Shown here: positions 13,101 to 22,138 of the stretch, in pieces
Numbering within the stretch: the stretch's first letter is position 1
Layout of the letters: every line of letters starts with the position of its first letter
Translations under genes and position numbers: made by a program
The notes under the pieces: generated by a model
The model's input: the letters and a program-made list of their open reading frames with translations, nothing else
Databases searched by the model: none
What the model was told of the DNA's origin: nothing
Assembly: GCA_033065855.1 (NCBI GenBank)
Contig: JAVXUO010001451.1
Coordinates: 40,349 to 104,348, forward strand
Origin: Escallonia rubra
Taxonomy: Eukaryota; Streptophyta; Magnoliopsida; Escalloniales; Escalloniaceae
Direction of reading: 5' to 3'
Length of the DNA: 64,000 nucleotides

Positions 13101-13105
13101 CCCAT
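10102..13105 (-). pseudogene. FDM/IDN2-like XS-XH protein pseudogene (unit 1)
   Basis: This is a decayed FACTOR OF DNA METHYLATION-type gene. FDM/IDN2 proteins bind double-stranded RNA and act in RNA-directed DNA methylation. Recognisable in order: N-terminus at ATG 13105 (MGSAEESD.SESEIN); the zf-XS part keeping the C-P-F-C pair; ALAKYL; an XS-domain stretch around 12394-12645 (GFAGCAILHF, EDWKGFN); coiled-coil exons at 11300-11900; and XH-domain exons at 10851-10990 (KRRYLNRTAMEKAALLCSKWQE) and 10102-10350 (EYNPSGRYIVPELWNF). Breaks: a 1-nt loss soon after YKQKP giving TAA; a frameshift before HLALAKYL, shared with unit 2; and a TGG-to-TGA change in the XH exon (LREKWGK region). It keeps a GT donor after GKGNE and reads past the unit-2 stop to DIAYAMDKISRKRRRR. 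Confidence 0.85.
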
Positions 13106-14338
13106 TGAATTCGGTGAAGAAAATGATAGTTATCCCTGACAGAAGAAAAAGGGGAAACATTGAGATACCAAATGTCAAGAAACCATCTAGTAATGAGACA
13201 CCGCATGATTAGAAACGTTAAGATGCTCCCGAGTTGGGGATTACAAAATCAAGGACAATGTAGAATCGTCAACGTAATTATGCAGACAAAAGGGATTTGC
13301 CGATTGAAAGTAAGGTTGCTAAGAAGAATCTCTTTGAGATTAGATAACTAAGTTGTTTCTGGTAGAAGTGCCACTGTACAGGTTTTGTAGTTCAATTTAA
13401 AGCACTCTTTTATATGACGATAAAGCATTAGGATCTCTAAATCCTAGATGGTTTTACAAGCTACCTAAATGCAGAGTAGTTAAAGAGGGTTAATGAACTT
13501 TTCAAATTCACCTACCTCAATAGTTTTATATAGGGAATACATGCTAGGGCTGTTCCATGGTTTAGATAATCACATACTTTGAATGAACTGTATTATATGC
13601 TAGGGCTAAGCAAGAAGAGTACTAGGATCTCAGGACACAATATCAAGTTATCAACAATCCATCATAGAAGTTATCCCCTCTACCCCGCCACCCAGGTTCC
13701 TTGTACTTATTCAGGAAGCTGTTAGATATCCTTATGTGGATTCATATTTTTCCCTAATCTCCCCTAATTAGATTTTGTTTGCAAAATTTTTGATGGTCCA
13801 GAATGGGACAAGCAGAATTAGTCAAAAGTTCAACTCTCTGATAGATTGCTTCAACCCACTCTTTCGACAACAGCAGGATCCTCTGCATATACCTCAATAA
13901 GCTAGTCCTGATCTGAAATGGATTTCACGTGATCATACATGTTTCTTGTTTCACAATCACTCCTTCTTTCATCTTCTTAGGAGTTATTACTTGCTTATAC
14001 CACTAATGATCTTTGACTTTTGATTATATTCTCTTCTCAAAACTTTGTACTAGTTAGGTGATATTACTATATATATATATTAATAAATTTCTAACACCTA
14101 GAAACCTACTTTATTTTATTATTGTTTGAAATAGTTTAAGAGTTCCACACCGAGGCTCAGATTGGTTAAGTGAGAAAGAAAGATGTCAGTAGAACCATGG
14201 GGAAAATACCGTCCTTTTCCTTATCCGATGAGCAGATCATTTCTAACATGTTTTTTGAATTTACTAACCTACGTACTAATAGAAAGTCTGATGATTACCT
14301 AGTTACTCGAAGAACTGTAGAGGACTAGATGATCGTAC
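13106..14338. other. Spacer between FDM pseudogene and P450 region, unit 1
   Basis: No gene seen. It is similar to 25475-26621 in unit 2, with many substitutions and small indels. Its 3' half (from GTTAGATATCC near 13722) is what follows the deletion joint in unit 3 (about 33705). It contains a short AT dinucleotide run near 14070 (TATATATATATA). Confidence 0.5.
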
Positions 14339-15720
14339 ATCGAAGAATGATGCTGCTCCCGAGCCTCGCTGAACTTTTGCATGAAGAAGCACAACCGCCA
14401 GTAACGGTATTGTATTGCCAAAGGTTCACAGCTTTATGTACAGGCAAGATCAGTGTACCAAAATCCAACAAAATGTCGATGTTTAGATCAAGATGAATTA
14501 CAGGGAGATTGGAGCACACTAGAAATTCATACATTTAACCAACTAGAATCAAGAAATAAGTGGAAAGAAGAGGTAAATGAAATCAAAATGTGTGCAAGTT
14601 CATTGTAGTTTTCATTGTAGAATCAAGATGAATTACATGGAAATTGTAGCACACTAGAAATTCATACATTTAACCAACTAGAATCAAGAAATAAGAGGGT
14701 CAGTTTACTGTATTTAATGTTTACTTTGTGGACTTAATTGTACAGCTTGTTATTAGCATAATCTTTATGTGATCATTTACTAGCTGATACGTTTTTAACA
14801 ATTATGGTAACTTGCATAAGACATTCATGCTTGCCTTGATGGATTGCTCAATTTGCTAGAGATACGTTAAGAGTCCAGCTCTTTTTTGTTAAAAGCTTCT
14901 GATCTGATATAGACGTCGGCAGGACTGAGCCGTGTCGCCCATTGTAAAAGTATTTCAGGGCATGCTTAGGAAGAAAGGGGCATATCAAGAAAATAGAACT
15001 GCTGGTATGAGTTGTAAGGAATACCAGTAGGCCGCAGGATACTTTCAGTCTCCACATGTTAATGGAACTCGATAAATAGCATTTACCATGCACAAATCAT
15101 CGGTGAATAATTGCTGTTATTTATTTTACTTTTTACCATTGAAAGGGTGCTAGTGAATGTGTTATATCGCGTATGAATGATCTGGAAAGGGATGTTTGCT
15201 GGAATTACAGATAAAGAAACCTTTACTGTTGAACTTAAAATGTTTATCATCATGGTGCATCATTAGTTAATTGAATTATATGACGAGATGTGATGGTCTT
15301 CAGAGACAGCTGAACCAGACGATTGCTTTGAACCTCTTAACTTTTTGTCATGAACTGCCATTTCCTGTTAACTCTCTTTCAGCACAAGAGTTTATGGGCT
15401 TGCACTACTGGCATAGAAACGATATGTGTTGCTGGAGTATTGGAGATGGAAAATGCCGTGATGTAGAGAATCCAAACAGTAAATTGCAGGCCGTTCGAGA
15501 CCACATATGTTGTAATTGATGGATGGTTTCACGTCAAGCATGCCATAACATGGCCGAGACCTTGCGTCCATTGCAGTCTCTTCCCTCCAGCAAGTCTTCC
15601 CTCGGTGTAATGACAGCTTTCTTTCCTTCCAAAAGTTTAACAGCATGTTTGCACCTTATTTTTTGAGATGTGCAAGGGAAAAAGGGATAGTGGATGATGT
15701 TTGCACCTTATTTTTTGATA
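14339..15720. repeat. 1.38-kb tract apparently identical to 26622-28003
   Basis: From CATCGAAGAATGATG to TTTTTTGATA this stretch matches unit 2 at a constant offset of 12283 with no difference I can find. The flanks on both sides, and all other inter-unit alignments, show frequent substitutions. Within it a ~45-bp motif (around AATTCATACATTTAACCAAC) occurs twice, about 137 bp apart. No protein-coding gene is recognised; it is the upstream region of the P450 copies. Confidence 0.8.
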
Positions 15721-15772
15721 CGATGACAATCATTTAAATAGAGTTGTGGTCACCATCAAACCATTTGGTCCC

Positions 15773-15779
15773 TATAAAA
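15773..15779 (+). promoter_or_regulatory. TATA box of P450 copy 1
   Basis: TATAAAA in the context GGTCCCTATAAAAGTTGGTGC, conserved at 28056-28062 and 35751-35757 in front of the other P450 copies. In the intact unit-3 gene it lies about 50 bp before the start codon. Confidence 0.7.
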
Positions 15780-15780
15780 G

Positions 15781-16052
15781 TTGGTGCATCTTCCCTCCCT
15801 TCCGCTCGTTGTGCTTCTACTCTTCCTCTCAAAACCTCTGCACTCCATTTTCTGGGTTCCATGGAAAATCCAGCGACACTTCAGGAAACAAGGCGTAGTG
15901 GGGCCCAGCTACCGTCCCATTGTCGGGAACTCGGCGGAGATCAGCAACACTTCAAAACCTCTACGCATTTTTCTGTTTTAATATAATAGTTGTCTGTTTG
16001 ACTTTAACATGAACTACGTATTCGTCTCCAGAAGTTGATCGATTGCATTGCT
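15781..16052 (+). pseudogene. CYP72-clan P450 fragment, unit 1 (exon 1 with internal deletion)
   Basis: It encodes the membrane-anchor end of a cytochrome P450 exon 1 ([16 protein letters not shown], then [20 protein letters not shown]), homologous to 35805 onwards. The start codon region present in unit 3 (about 40 bp with ATG) is missing. At 15944, after GAGATCAG, the sequence jumps to intron 1 (CTACGCATTTTTCTG), removing the rest of exon 1 and most of the intron, about 0.9 kb relative to unit 2. Exons 2-4 were never included in this unit. It is non-functional as a P450. Confidence 0.88.
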
Positions 16053-16464
16053 ATCTAATCATTGCTTTTGAGAGGCAGCACCGCAGGAAGCTTTTGGGAA
16101 GAATATTAGACATCTAGTGAAACTCTTTGGCTTGCAAGTTGGTGGTCTAATCTAGCTTTTGTTTCATTTATGTATGTAATTTTGAAGGGTTAGCAGTTAG
16201 AAGTTACGAGGAAAAGGACTGTTAAGAAAGAAAATATATCCAAGATGAACACATATCCAAGAGGAATCAAAAAGAAAATGATGTCCCGTTTGAATGGAAC
16301 TTGAAGCATCAACACCACTTGTATCCCTTTCTTTTTCAAGAAAATTTGTTGAAATCTTTGATAAAATTTGAACAAAATCTTATTACAGATTTCTCTTTTA
16401 CAAAAAAAAAAAAAGGTCTAATAAATGTACAGTTATATTGAATTTAGTCACCAATTCATGTAGT

Positions 16465-17139
16465 TCATGTTAAACTCCAATAATCCAATTGTTGAATCAA
16501 TTGGGACCTGTAATAATTATTAGCAGAAAAAAAAGAAGTATTTCGAAAAACATTGCCTCTTTCATTTATGTAGTGGATTTCACCAAAGGAAAATGACTCA
16601 TTTAATAAATGATTACTTTTATAAAAAATATTTCTGTTTTTTCGAAATGTAATGACTAGAAGTGCTACTGATAATAATGATCCACATAGAAGAGCCGCAT
16701 AGCCCAATATCATCATACTTACGTGCATTATTAACCATTCGGATTGTAGAGCGGGTACTAATATTGTGGATTGATCTATTTCGGTTAAAAGACCCGAAGT
16801 CGCAAAGCCTTGGGTAAAAATAGCACTGGACGCCGTTATTGTGCTTAAATGATTTTGATTTTTTTTGAAATATGGAACTAGATGAATAATGGAGAAACTC
16901 CATGAAAGAAAGATTAATGATTCATATAAATCACTTAGTGGGAAATGCCCAGAATAAATCCAACGAGTGACTAATAATCCTGTTATACATAAAAAAGTAG
17001 CTATCATACCCTTTTCTGACGAATCATATAGTTTTATGATTTCATCAACTAATAAGGTTATCAAATGAATTGTAATTACAACTGAAACGATCGAAAAGGA
17101 AATATGAGTTAAAATATGCTCTAAAGTTGAAAATATCAT
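16465..17139 (-). pseudogene. ccsA: Plastid ccsA fragment (cytochrome c biogenesis protein), truncated
   Basis: The 224-codon frame starts [16 protein letters not shown] and follows plastid CcsA, a thylakoid membrane protein of c-type cytochrome heme attachment, through the hydrophobic segments and [13 protein letters not shown] up to [10 protein letters not shown]. After that it leaves the family and stops (LT then TGA), because plastid DNA ends at the insertion joint. Full-length CcsA is about 310-330 residues and carries the C-terminal WWD-type heme-handling motif (WGSYWNWDPKE) that is absent here. The fragment is open with no internal frameshift, which suggests recent transfer. It has no nuclear promoter or transit peptide, so function is unlikely. 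Confidence 0.95.
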
Positions 17140-17855
17140 AAAAAAAAAAAGGAATCCCTAAATTAGGAAATAGAAATCGGGAATTGAATTCATTATACGA
17201 TCTATTGTATCTCTTTTAGAAGATGACCTGGTCTGCCGCCACTCGGACTCGAACCGAGATGCTCTAGCACTGCTTCCTAAGAGCAGCGTGTCTACCGATT
17301 TCACCATAGCGGCTTGCTCGAACTCATAATAGCCTATTCATATTCAATCGTCGAGATTGGAGGAGTCAATTCAATCTAATATTTTTTAGGAAAAATGGAA
17401 ATTCATAAATAAAAATTTGTTCAAATAGGAATTTGAAGGTTCATTCTTTTTTTTCAGTTTTCTTTACCTTAGGGCTGCTTTGGTATATTTTATGCTCTCT
17501 CGGAATTGAACTCTTGTAACTAGACAGTTCTACCCTCTAGCTAGGGCTAGAACTAAAAAAAATGTTTTCATTTTTAATGAATTATTTTTGATTTATCCGA
17601 TTTCATAAATTTGAAACAAAAATGCATTTTTTAATAAACATAAAATAGACCCTATGTTGGGACTACTCAAAATTGACACATTATTTATTCGTACATAATA
17701 TATCAACTAAGGTTTTTTATCGGTTGGTTTGAAAGCGGGAGATATAGGGTAGATCCATACAGTAATTCAGAGAAATTAAGAAGTCAGAAAGTTATACAAA
17801 AAGTTTTAAAAATTGGATCAATTAGTTTCAATGACACGATAACTCCAATAATCCA
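16473..17855 (-). other. Nuclear insertion of plastid DNA (NUPT: ccsA 5' part, trnL-UAG, spacer)
   Basis: Reading the minus strand, a rpl32-trnL-type spacer, trnL-UAG and the first two thirds of ccsA follow in chloroplast order. Units 1 and 3 lack it. The insert is bracketed by AACTCCAATAATCCA at 16473-16487 and 17841-17855, and just outside by a 22-bp host repeat (ATTGAATTTAGTCACC...) at 16437-16458 and 17893-17914 that is single-copy in units 1 and 3. The inner repeat's left copy is genuine ccsA sequence, so its right copy looks like copied filler. Confidence 0.93.
17234..17313 (-). tRNA. trnL-UAG: Plastid-derived trnL-UAG in nuclear insertion
   Basis: An 80-nt class II tRNA reads on the minus strand: GCCGCTATGGTGAAAT at the 5' end, anticodon arm CTGCTC-TTAGGAA-GCAGTG (anticodon UAG), a long variable arm, T-arm CTCGG-TTCGAGT-CCGAG, and acceptor 3' side GGCGGC followed by A. 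Placement 5' of ccsA on the same strand is the usual chloroplast order. One D-arm position reads C where I would expect T from memory (AAATCGGTAGAC). Structurally it is complete, but as a plastid gene in nuclear DNA its expression is doubtful. Confidence 0.9.
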
Positions 17856-18051
17856 TTTCTTATCGTAGACTTGTTTGTTTGTTTTTTCCTTTATTGAATT
17901 TAGTCACCAATTCACATGACTCTAATCACTTTACGTTGAAAGTGTAAATCCAAATACCTGGCAAATTAATATAATACTTATATATCAAAAAAGAATCTTA
18001 AGTTATAAAATGAAACTAGAAAGTAAAAAGAAAAGCAAAAAGAGAAGTGGG

Positions 18052-18126
18052 TGCTCCCAACGAGAGTCGAGCTCGAGACCTCCCGCTTACTAAGGGGATG
18101 CTTCTAACCAACTGAGCTACGAGAGC
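18052..18126 (-). pseudogene. tRNA-Thr relic, unit 2
   Basis: Counterpart of 5823-5896. The acceptor stem no longer pairs (GCTCTCG against TTGGGAGC), the T-arm reads TCGAG-CTCGACT-CTCGT with mismatches and a changed TTC, the anticodon stem has lost a pair (CCCCT), and one extra base lies in the D-arm (TTAGAAGC). The AGT triplet is still present. Not expected to fold or be processed. Confidence 0.85.
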
Positions 18127-18580
18127 TTGGTGCCTTTTGTCTATTTTTAGTTAATTTAACTGCATTTGTTTTCTAATCCTACCCTAGCCACACGTGTCCG
18201 CCAAGGAACATGGTAGGATGCATAAACCTATGAAGCCCATGAACCGACTTGACTTTCAAAACACACGAGTACAATCAGTCTAAGCTATAAGCCTCTCTCT
18301 ACTCTCTATGTATCCAACACAACACCCACAGAGACAGAAAGTTCACAGCTTTATGGTCAGATCTCGTTTTCCATTTTATTTCTGAATTATTTACTGTTAT
18401 ATACTTATGGTTTCTCTTGAAAGTTATAAGTCCATGCCATTTCGTGCAGCTTTGGATTGATTTGGTTTGGCGTTTTTTTGTTGTTCTTTTCTGGGTTTTG
18501 CAGATTTAGGGTCTTGATATGCATATGGTATGTTTTTGAATAAGGGTTTTTGTGGGTTTATTGAATCTTTTGGAGAAAAA

Positions 18581-19405
18581 ATGTCGATTTTGTCCAACAG
18601 TGATTCGATTCACATAAGGGAAGTGTGGAATGATAATCTTGAACATGAGTTTGCGTTAATCCGCGAAATCGTTGATGACTTTCCGTTTATAGCGATGGAC
18701 ACTGAGTTCCCTGGCACTGTTCTTCGCCCTATAGGGACTTTCAAGAGCTCAACTGAGTATAATTTTCAGACCCTTAAGGCCAATGTTGACCTTCTGAAGT
18801 TAATACAAATGGGTCTTACTTTTTCTGATGAAGAAGGGAATCTTCCCACCTGTGGGACTGATAAGTACTGCGTCTGGCAGTTTAATTTCCGCGAGTTTAA
18901 TCTCAACGAGGATGTTTACGCGAATGACTCGATCGAGCTGTTAAGCCAGAGTGGCATTGATTTTAAAAAGAACTATGAAAAGGGCATTGATGCGCATCGG
19001 TTCCGCGAGCTACTGATGTCTTCTGGGATTGTGTTGAATGATAATGTGCACTGGGTCACCTTTGACGGTGGGTACGATTTTGGTTACTTGGTGAAGCTTT
19101 TGACTTGCCAGCATCTGCCCGATACGCAAGGGGGGTTCTTCAATTTGATCAACGTGTATTTCCCTACACTGTACGATATCAAGCATCTGATGAGATTCTG
19201 CAAGAGCCTTCGCGGTGGGTTGAACCAGCTTGCGGAGCTCCTGGGTGTTGAGAGGATTGGTATCCGCCATCAAGCTGGTTTGCGTAGTCTGCTTACTTGT
19301 CGTACATTCCTGAAGTTAAAGGAAAATTTCTTTAGTGGAACTCCTGAGAAGTATGCTGGTGTGTTGTATGGCCTTGTTGTTGAGAATGGACAAATTACTT
19401 ATTAA
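18581..19405 (+). CDS. CAF1: CAF1-family protein, copy 2, catalytic Asp replaced by Arg
   Basis: This intronless 274-codon frame is ~93% like copy 1. Start taken at ATG 18581 (MSILSN). An in-frame ATG at 18530 would add 17 residues ([17 protein letters not shown]), which copies 1 and 3 cannot do. D40, E42, D166 and H230 of the DEDDh nuclease are present. The last metal-binding Asp is lost: residue 235 is Arg ([10 protein letters not shown] against [10 protein letters not shown] in copy 1), and the HS before GYDFGYL is DG. In CAF1/CNOT7 enzymes that Asp is needed for activity, so I infer a catalytically weak or dead protein that may still bind CCR4-NOT. No AATAAA is seen at the position used by copies 1 and 3 (TATATAAAAA here). 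It lies downstream of the plastid insertion and tRNA relic. Confidence 0.88.
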   Translation: MSILSNSDSIHIREVWNDNLEHEFALIREIVDDFPFIAMDTEFPGTVLRPIGTFKSSTEYNFQTLKANVDLLKLIQMGLTFSDEEGNLPTCGTDKYCVWQFNFREFNLNEDVYANDSIELLSQSGIDFKKNYEKGIDAHRFRELLMSSGIVLNDNVHWVTFDGGYDFGYLVKLLTCQHLPDTQGGFFNLINVYFPTLYDIKHLMRFCKSLRGGLNQLAELLGVERIGIRHQAGLRSLLTCRTFLKLKENFFSGTPEKYAGVLYGLVVENGQITY

Positions 19406-21018
19406 GAAAAGAATATCGATGTCTTAAATTATATATAAAAATCTATTTGTTGGAGTACATGTGTGTTCAATGTTGTGATATCTTGTTTTCCTTCACTGTA
19501 ATTACTGTTTGTTCCTTATTTGAAGTCACACTGTGATTACTGTTTGTTCCTTATTTCAACTCACTTCCTCCCACCCCCACACACGTGCCCGCACCATTTA
19601 AGCTGAATTGTCTCTTCTTGTTGGAAATGCCAATGCTACTGACAAAGCAATCAGATTCCTGCTGTAGCATGATGTACAATGATACAAAGTAGTATTTGCT
19701 TTTGCGAAAGCCAATTCTGCCGACCAGTAGAATTTGCTGTCTAGAACTTCTTGTTGGAATCACATCTGGTATATAGTTTGTCTTGGATTGTGTTTATACT
19801 GCATTCACTGGACTTTACAACTATAGTATAATGCTCTTATGATTTCAATTGATCTGGTTTAGACTAAATAATGGCTTGCAAACGAGGCAGAATCTAATGA
19901 AAAGAAATTTTTTGTTTAGTAATCTTCTACTTCTGTTTGTTGACGAGCAAAGCAAAATCAAAACTTTGTCGCCGGCCTGAGATATTTCCTGTATGGATTA
20001 TTTACAATGTTGACCGGCTTCATGAAGGTTGACATACATGAAATAACTTCCTCATCCCTTCTTTCCTTGACACCGCAGTCATTAATCATCTTCTCATCCT
20101 GGCTTTGGGATTCGTTTTTGTTGTGGCATGACGTGTTTGATATTATATTGACCAAAGGAAAAAGACTCTTCCACAGTTGAAACTATCGTTAATTTTTGCT
20201 TCTTCTCGAAGGTATGCAATGGCCACTCCTTTGTGCCCCTACAGAATCATCTCAGTAATATTTTAGTAGATTCCTGTAGTTCTGTTTTCTTTTTTATTTG
20301 CTTAATTTGATGGTAAGGATAATTGCTGATATTATCTCAATTTGTCTGAACTTGCTTTCTGACTATTGCAATCTTTCTAAGGAGTATCAAGTGATGAGAT
20401 TCATTTTTCAATTTGTGTCTATTTAACGGCTCAAACTACTCTTTGACATGGTTAGTTGATTCTGAACCCACTTAAAATTTTGAAGTACTTTGTTTTTGCT
20501 TTTTTTTATGGGAAGTTCATGTATATCTAGATTGTAGTTTTATGTCCCCTTCCCCAAGCAGATTTGAAAAGTAATGAATTCCATACCTTTATATTGCATC
20601 TGCAAACCAAAACATCCATCAGAATTCTCTTCTTAGCTGTGAATAGTGGATAGAACTTCGAGTGCATGCACTATTAATATCTTCTGGCTGTTAGGAAACT
20701 GTATTGGACAATGTTGGATTCGGAGCTAAGCCTGTTCATCGAAGTGTAAGGATGAGTAACTCCGCTTACTGCCTTCAAAGCTTCTCAGGGAAATAAATTC
20801 ATGTTTAGAACATTTGATCTTAGTAACTTTCGTCCCTGCTGGAGAACTCTACGGAGTTGGCTGCGCCAAAGCCTACTGCTTATATATCTCATTTGTTTTG
20901 TAATTGGAAGACTTCTGTAACATCTAGTATGGCTTATCTTTTTTCTTAATTTTTTTACTGAATTGGACTTTTTTTGTTTATTATGTGTGTTATTACTATA
21001 TTACCTGTTGCTATCTAG
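19406..21018. other. Spacer 3' of CAF1-2, no gene recognised
   Basis: Matches 7405-9019 closely, with scattered substitutions, a ~40-bp gain near 20485-20515 and a small loss near 20190. No known motif or RNA gene. Confidence 0.5.
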
Positions 21019-21911
21019 TATGTTTATTCGATGCCAGCACTGGAGAAGGTTTTGGTATAAGAAGGGCATTGGAGAGATATCATATGGAACGGTTTGGCAT
21101 CCAAAGGGGAGGGCTGAATTAGATTCGGTTCTTGTTCTCATCAACCCAAAAAAGAAAGATGTTCAGGTGACGGCATTTCATTGTCTTTTTCATGTATCAT
21201 AGTTCAAGTTTTGAATGGTTGCGTTGCTAATCTTATTCACCCACCAGCTTCTCTTGGTCTACATAAGAAGGTGCATTTATTTGTCTTTTTTTATCGTTAT
21301 TTTGTGTGTCTGTGCCTGTGTGTGTGTTGGTGGTGGTGTGGGGGGGGGGGGAGGATATCATCTATTGACTCTTCACTCTTCTTACTGCATTTGTCACTTT
21401 GCCCCATAGAGCTCCCTCTCCCTCTCTCTCTCTGGCAGTTGTATCTATCAGGTCACGATACCATGTCCACTCACGAGCTTTATCATGCAGCTGCAACTTA
21501 GGTTGAGAAGCATTATCGTATAGGAAAAGCAAAATATAGAAATACATTGTTGGCTAAGGAATTCAGGGCCCAAGCTTCCTGAATCATTACCACGTAACAG
21601 CAACTAGAAAATTGTCATAAAGATTTAGGTCCTGCCCTCCGTCCCCATCACCTCCAGGAGAAAGGGTGGGGGAGAGAGAGAAAGATGCAGTAGGTGGTTT
21701 TTGATGCGTCCAGAGGCTCAATGCTCAAAACTTTTAATGGTTACGCAGTCTAGATGGTGCTTTTTGTTTGTATTTGTGATATACAAATAAAATTTTCTTG
21801 TTTATGCCAGATGTCTGCTATGTTGGAACTAGAAAAACTGGATGCATCAGTACAATAAAGAAGTGGCTCATCACGATGAAGCACTTGGAACACTTGTATA
21901 AATGGCTAGAG
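21019..21911 (+). pseudogene. Exon-like blocks of an unidentified gene (unit 2, better preserved)
   Basis: Block one (21019-21166) lies between CTATCTAG and CAG|GTGACG. It is open in one frame for its full 148 nt and reads WYKKGIGEISYGTVWHPKGR, then AELDSVLVLINPKKKDVQ, which has clear coding character. Block two (21811-21911) lies between TTTATGCCAG and GAG|GTAATG. It begins MSAMLELEKLDASVQ and then meets TAA. The same blocks in unit 1 (9020-9960) are more damaged. Between the blocks are a TG/G-rich simple repeat (about 21320-21352) and a CT run. I cannot assign a family, and no complete frame exists, so I call it a pseudogene fragment. Confidence 0.4.
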
Positions 21912-22138
21912 GTAATGCTGGAAAGTGGAAACAGATTTCATAAAGGGAAGGAGTTTCACCACTTGAAAGGGGAAAATGCATTGCCCATGCTAGAGTTTGT
22001 TATGCATATGCACTTTATGTTCCTTTGCAATGCTTCAGCTGCTTTCTGCACCATCTATAATTGCTGCAGTGGCATCAAATTCGAACACTACCATTTGTCT
22101 CAACACCTTCTACGCTTCCTTGATATCTTGTCCATAAC

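Larger units (their letters stand above)
4952..16052. repeat. Tandem array unit 1
   Basis: First of three related units. It starts at ATCTAATCATTGCTTTTGA and runs through tRNA-Thr, CAF1, an unidentified coding-like region, the FDM pseudogene and a truncated P450 exon 1 with the tail of intron 1. Units 2 (16053-29229) and 3 (from 29230) start with the same bases. Its left edge continues the upstream exon, whereas units 2 and 3 are preceded by P450 intron 1 (GATTGCATTGCT), so this is the founding left end of the array. Confidence 0.9.

Noticed and set aside
16619-16903. 94-codon minus frame inside the plastid insertion
   Set aside because: It is an alternative frame of ccsA, which occupies the same strand.
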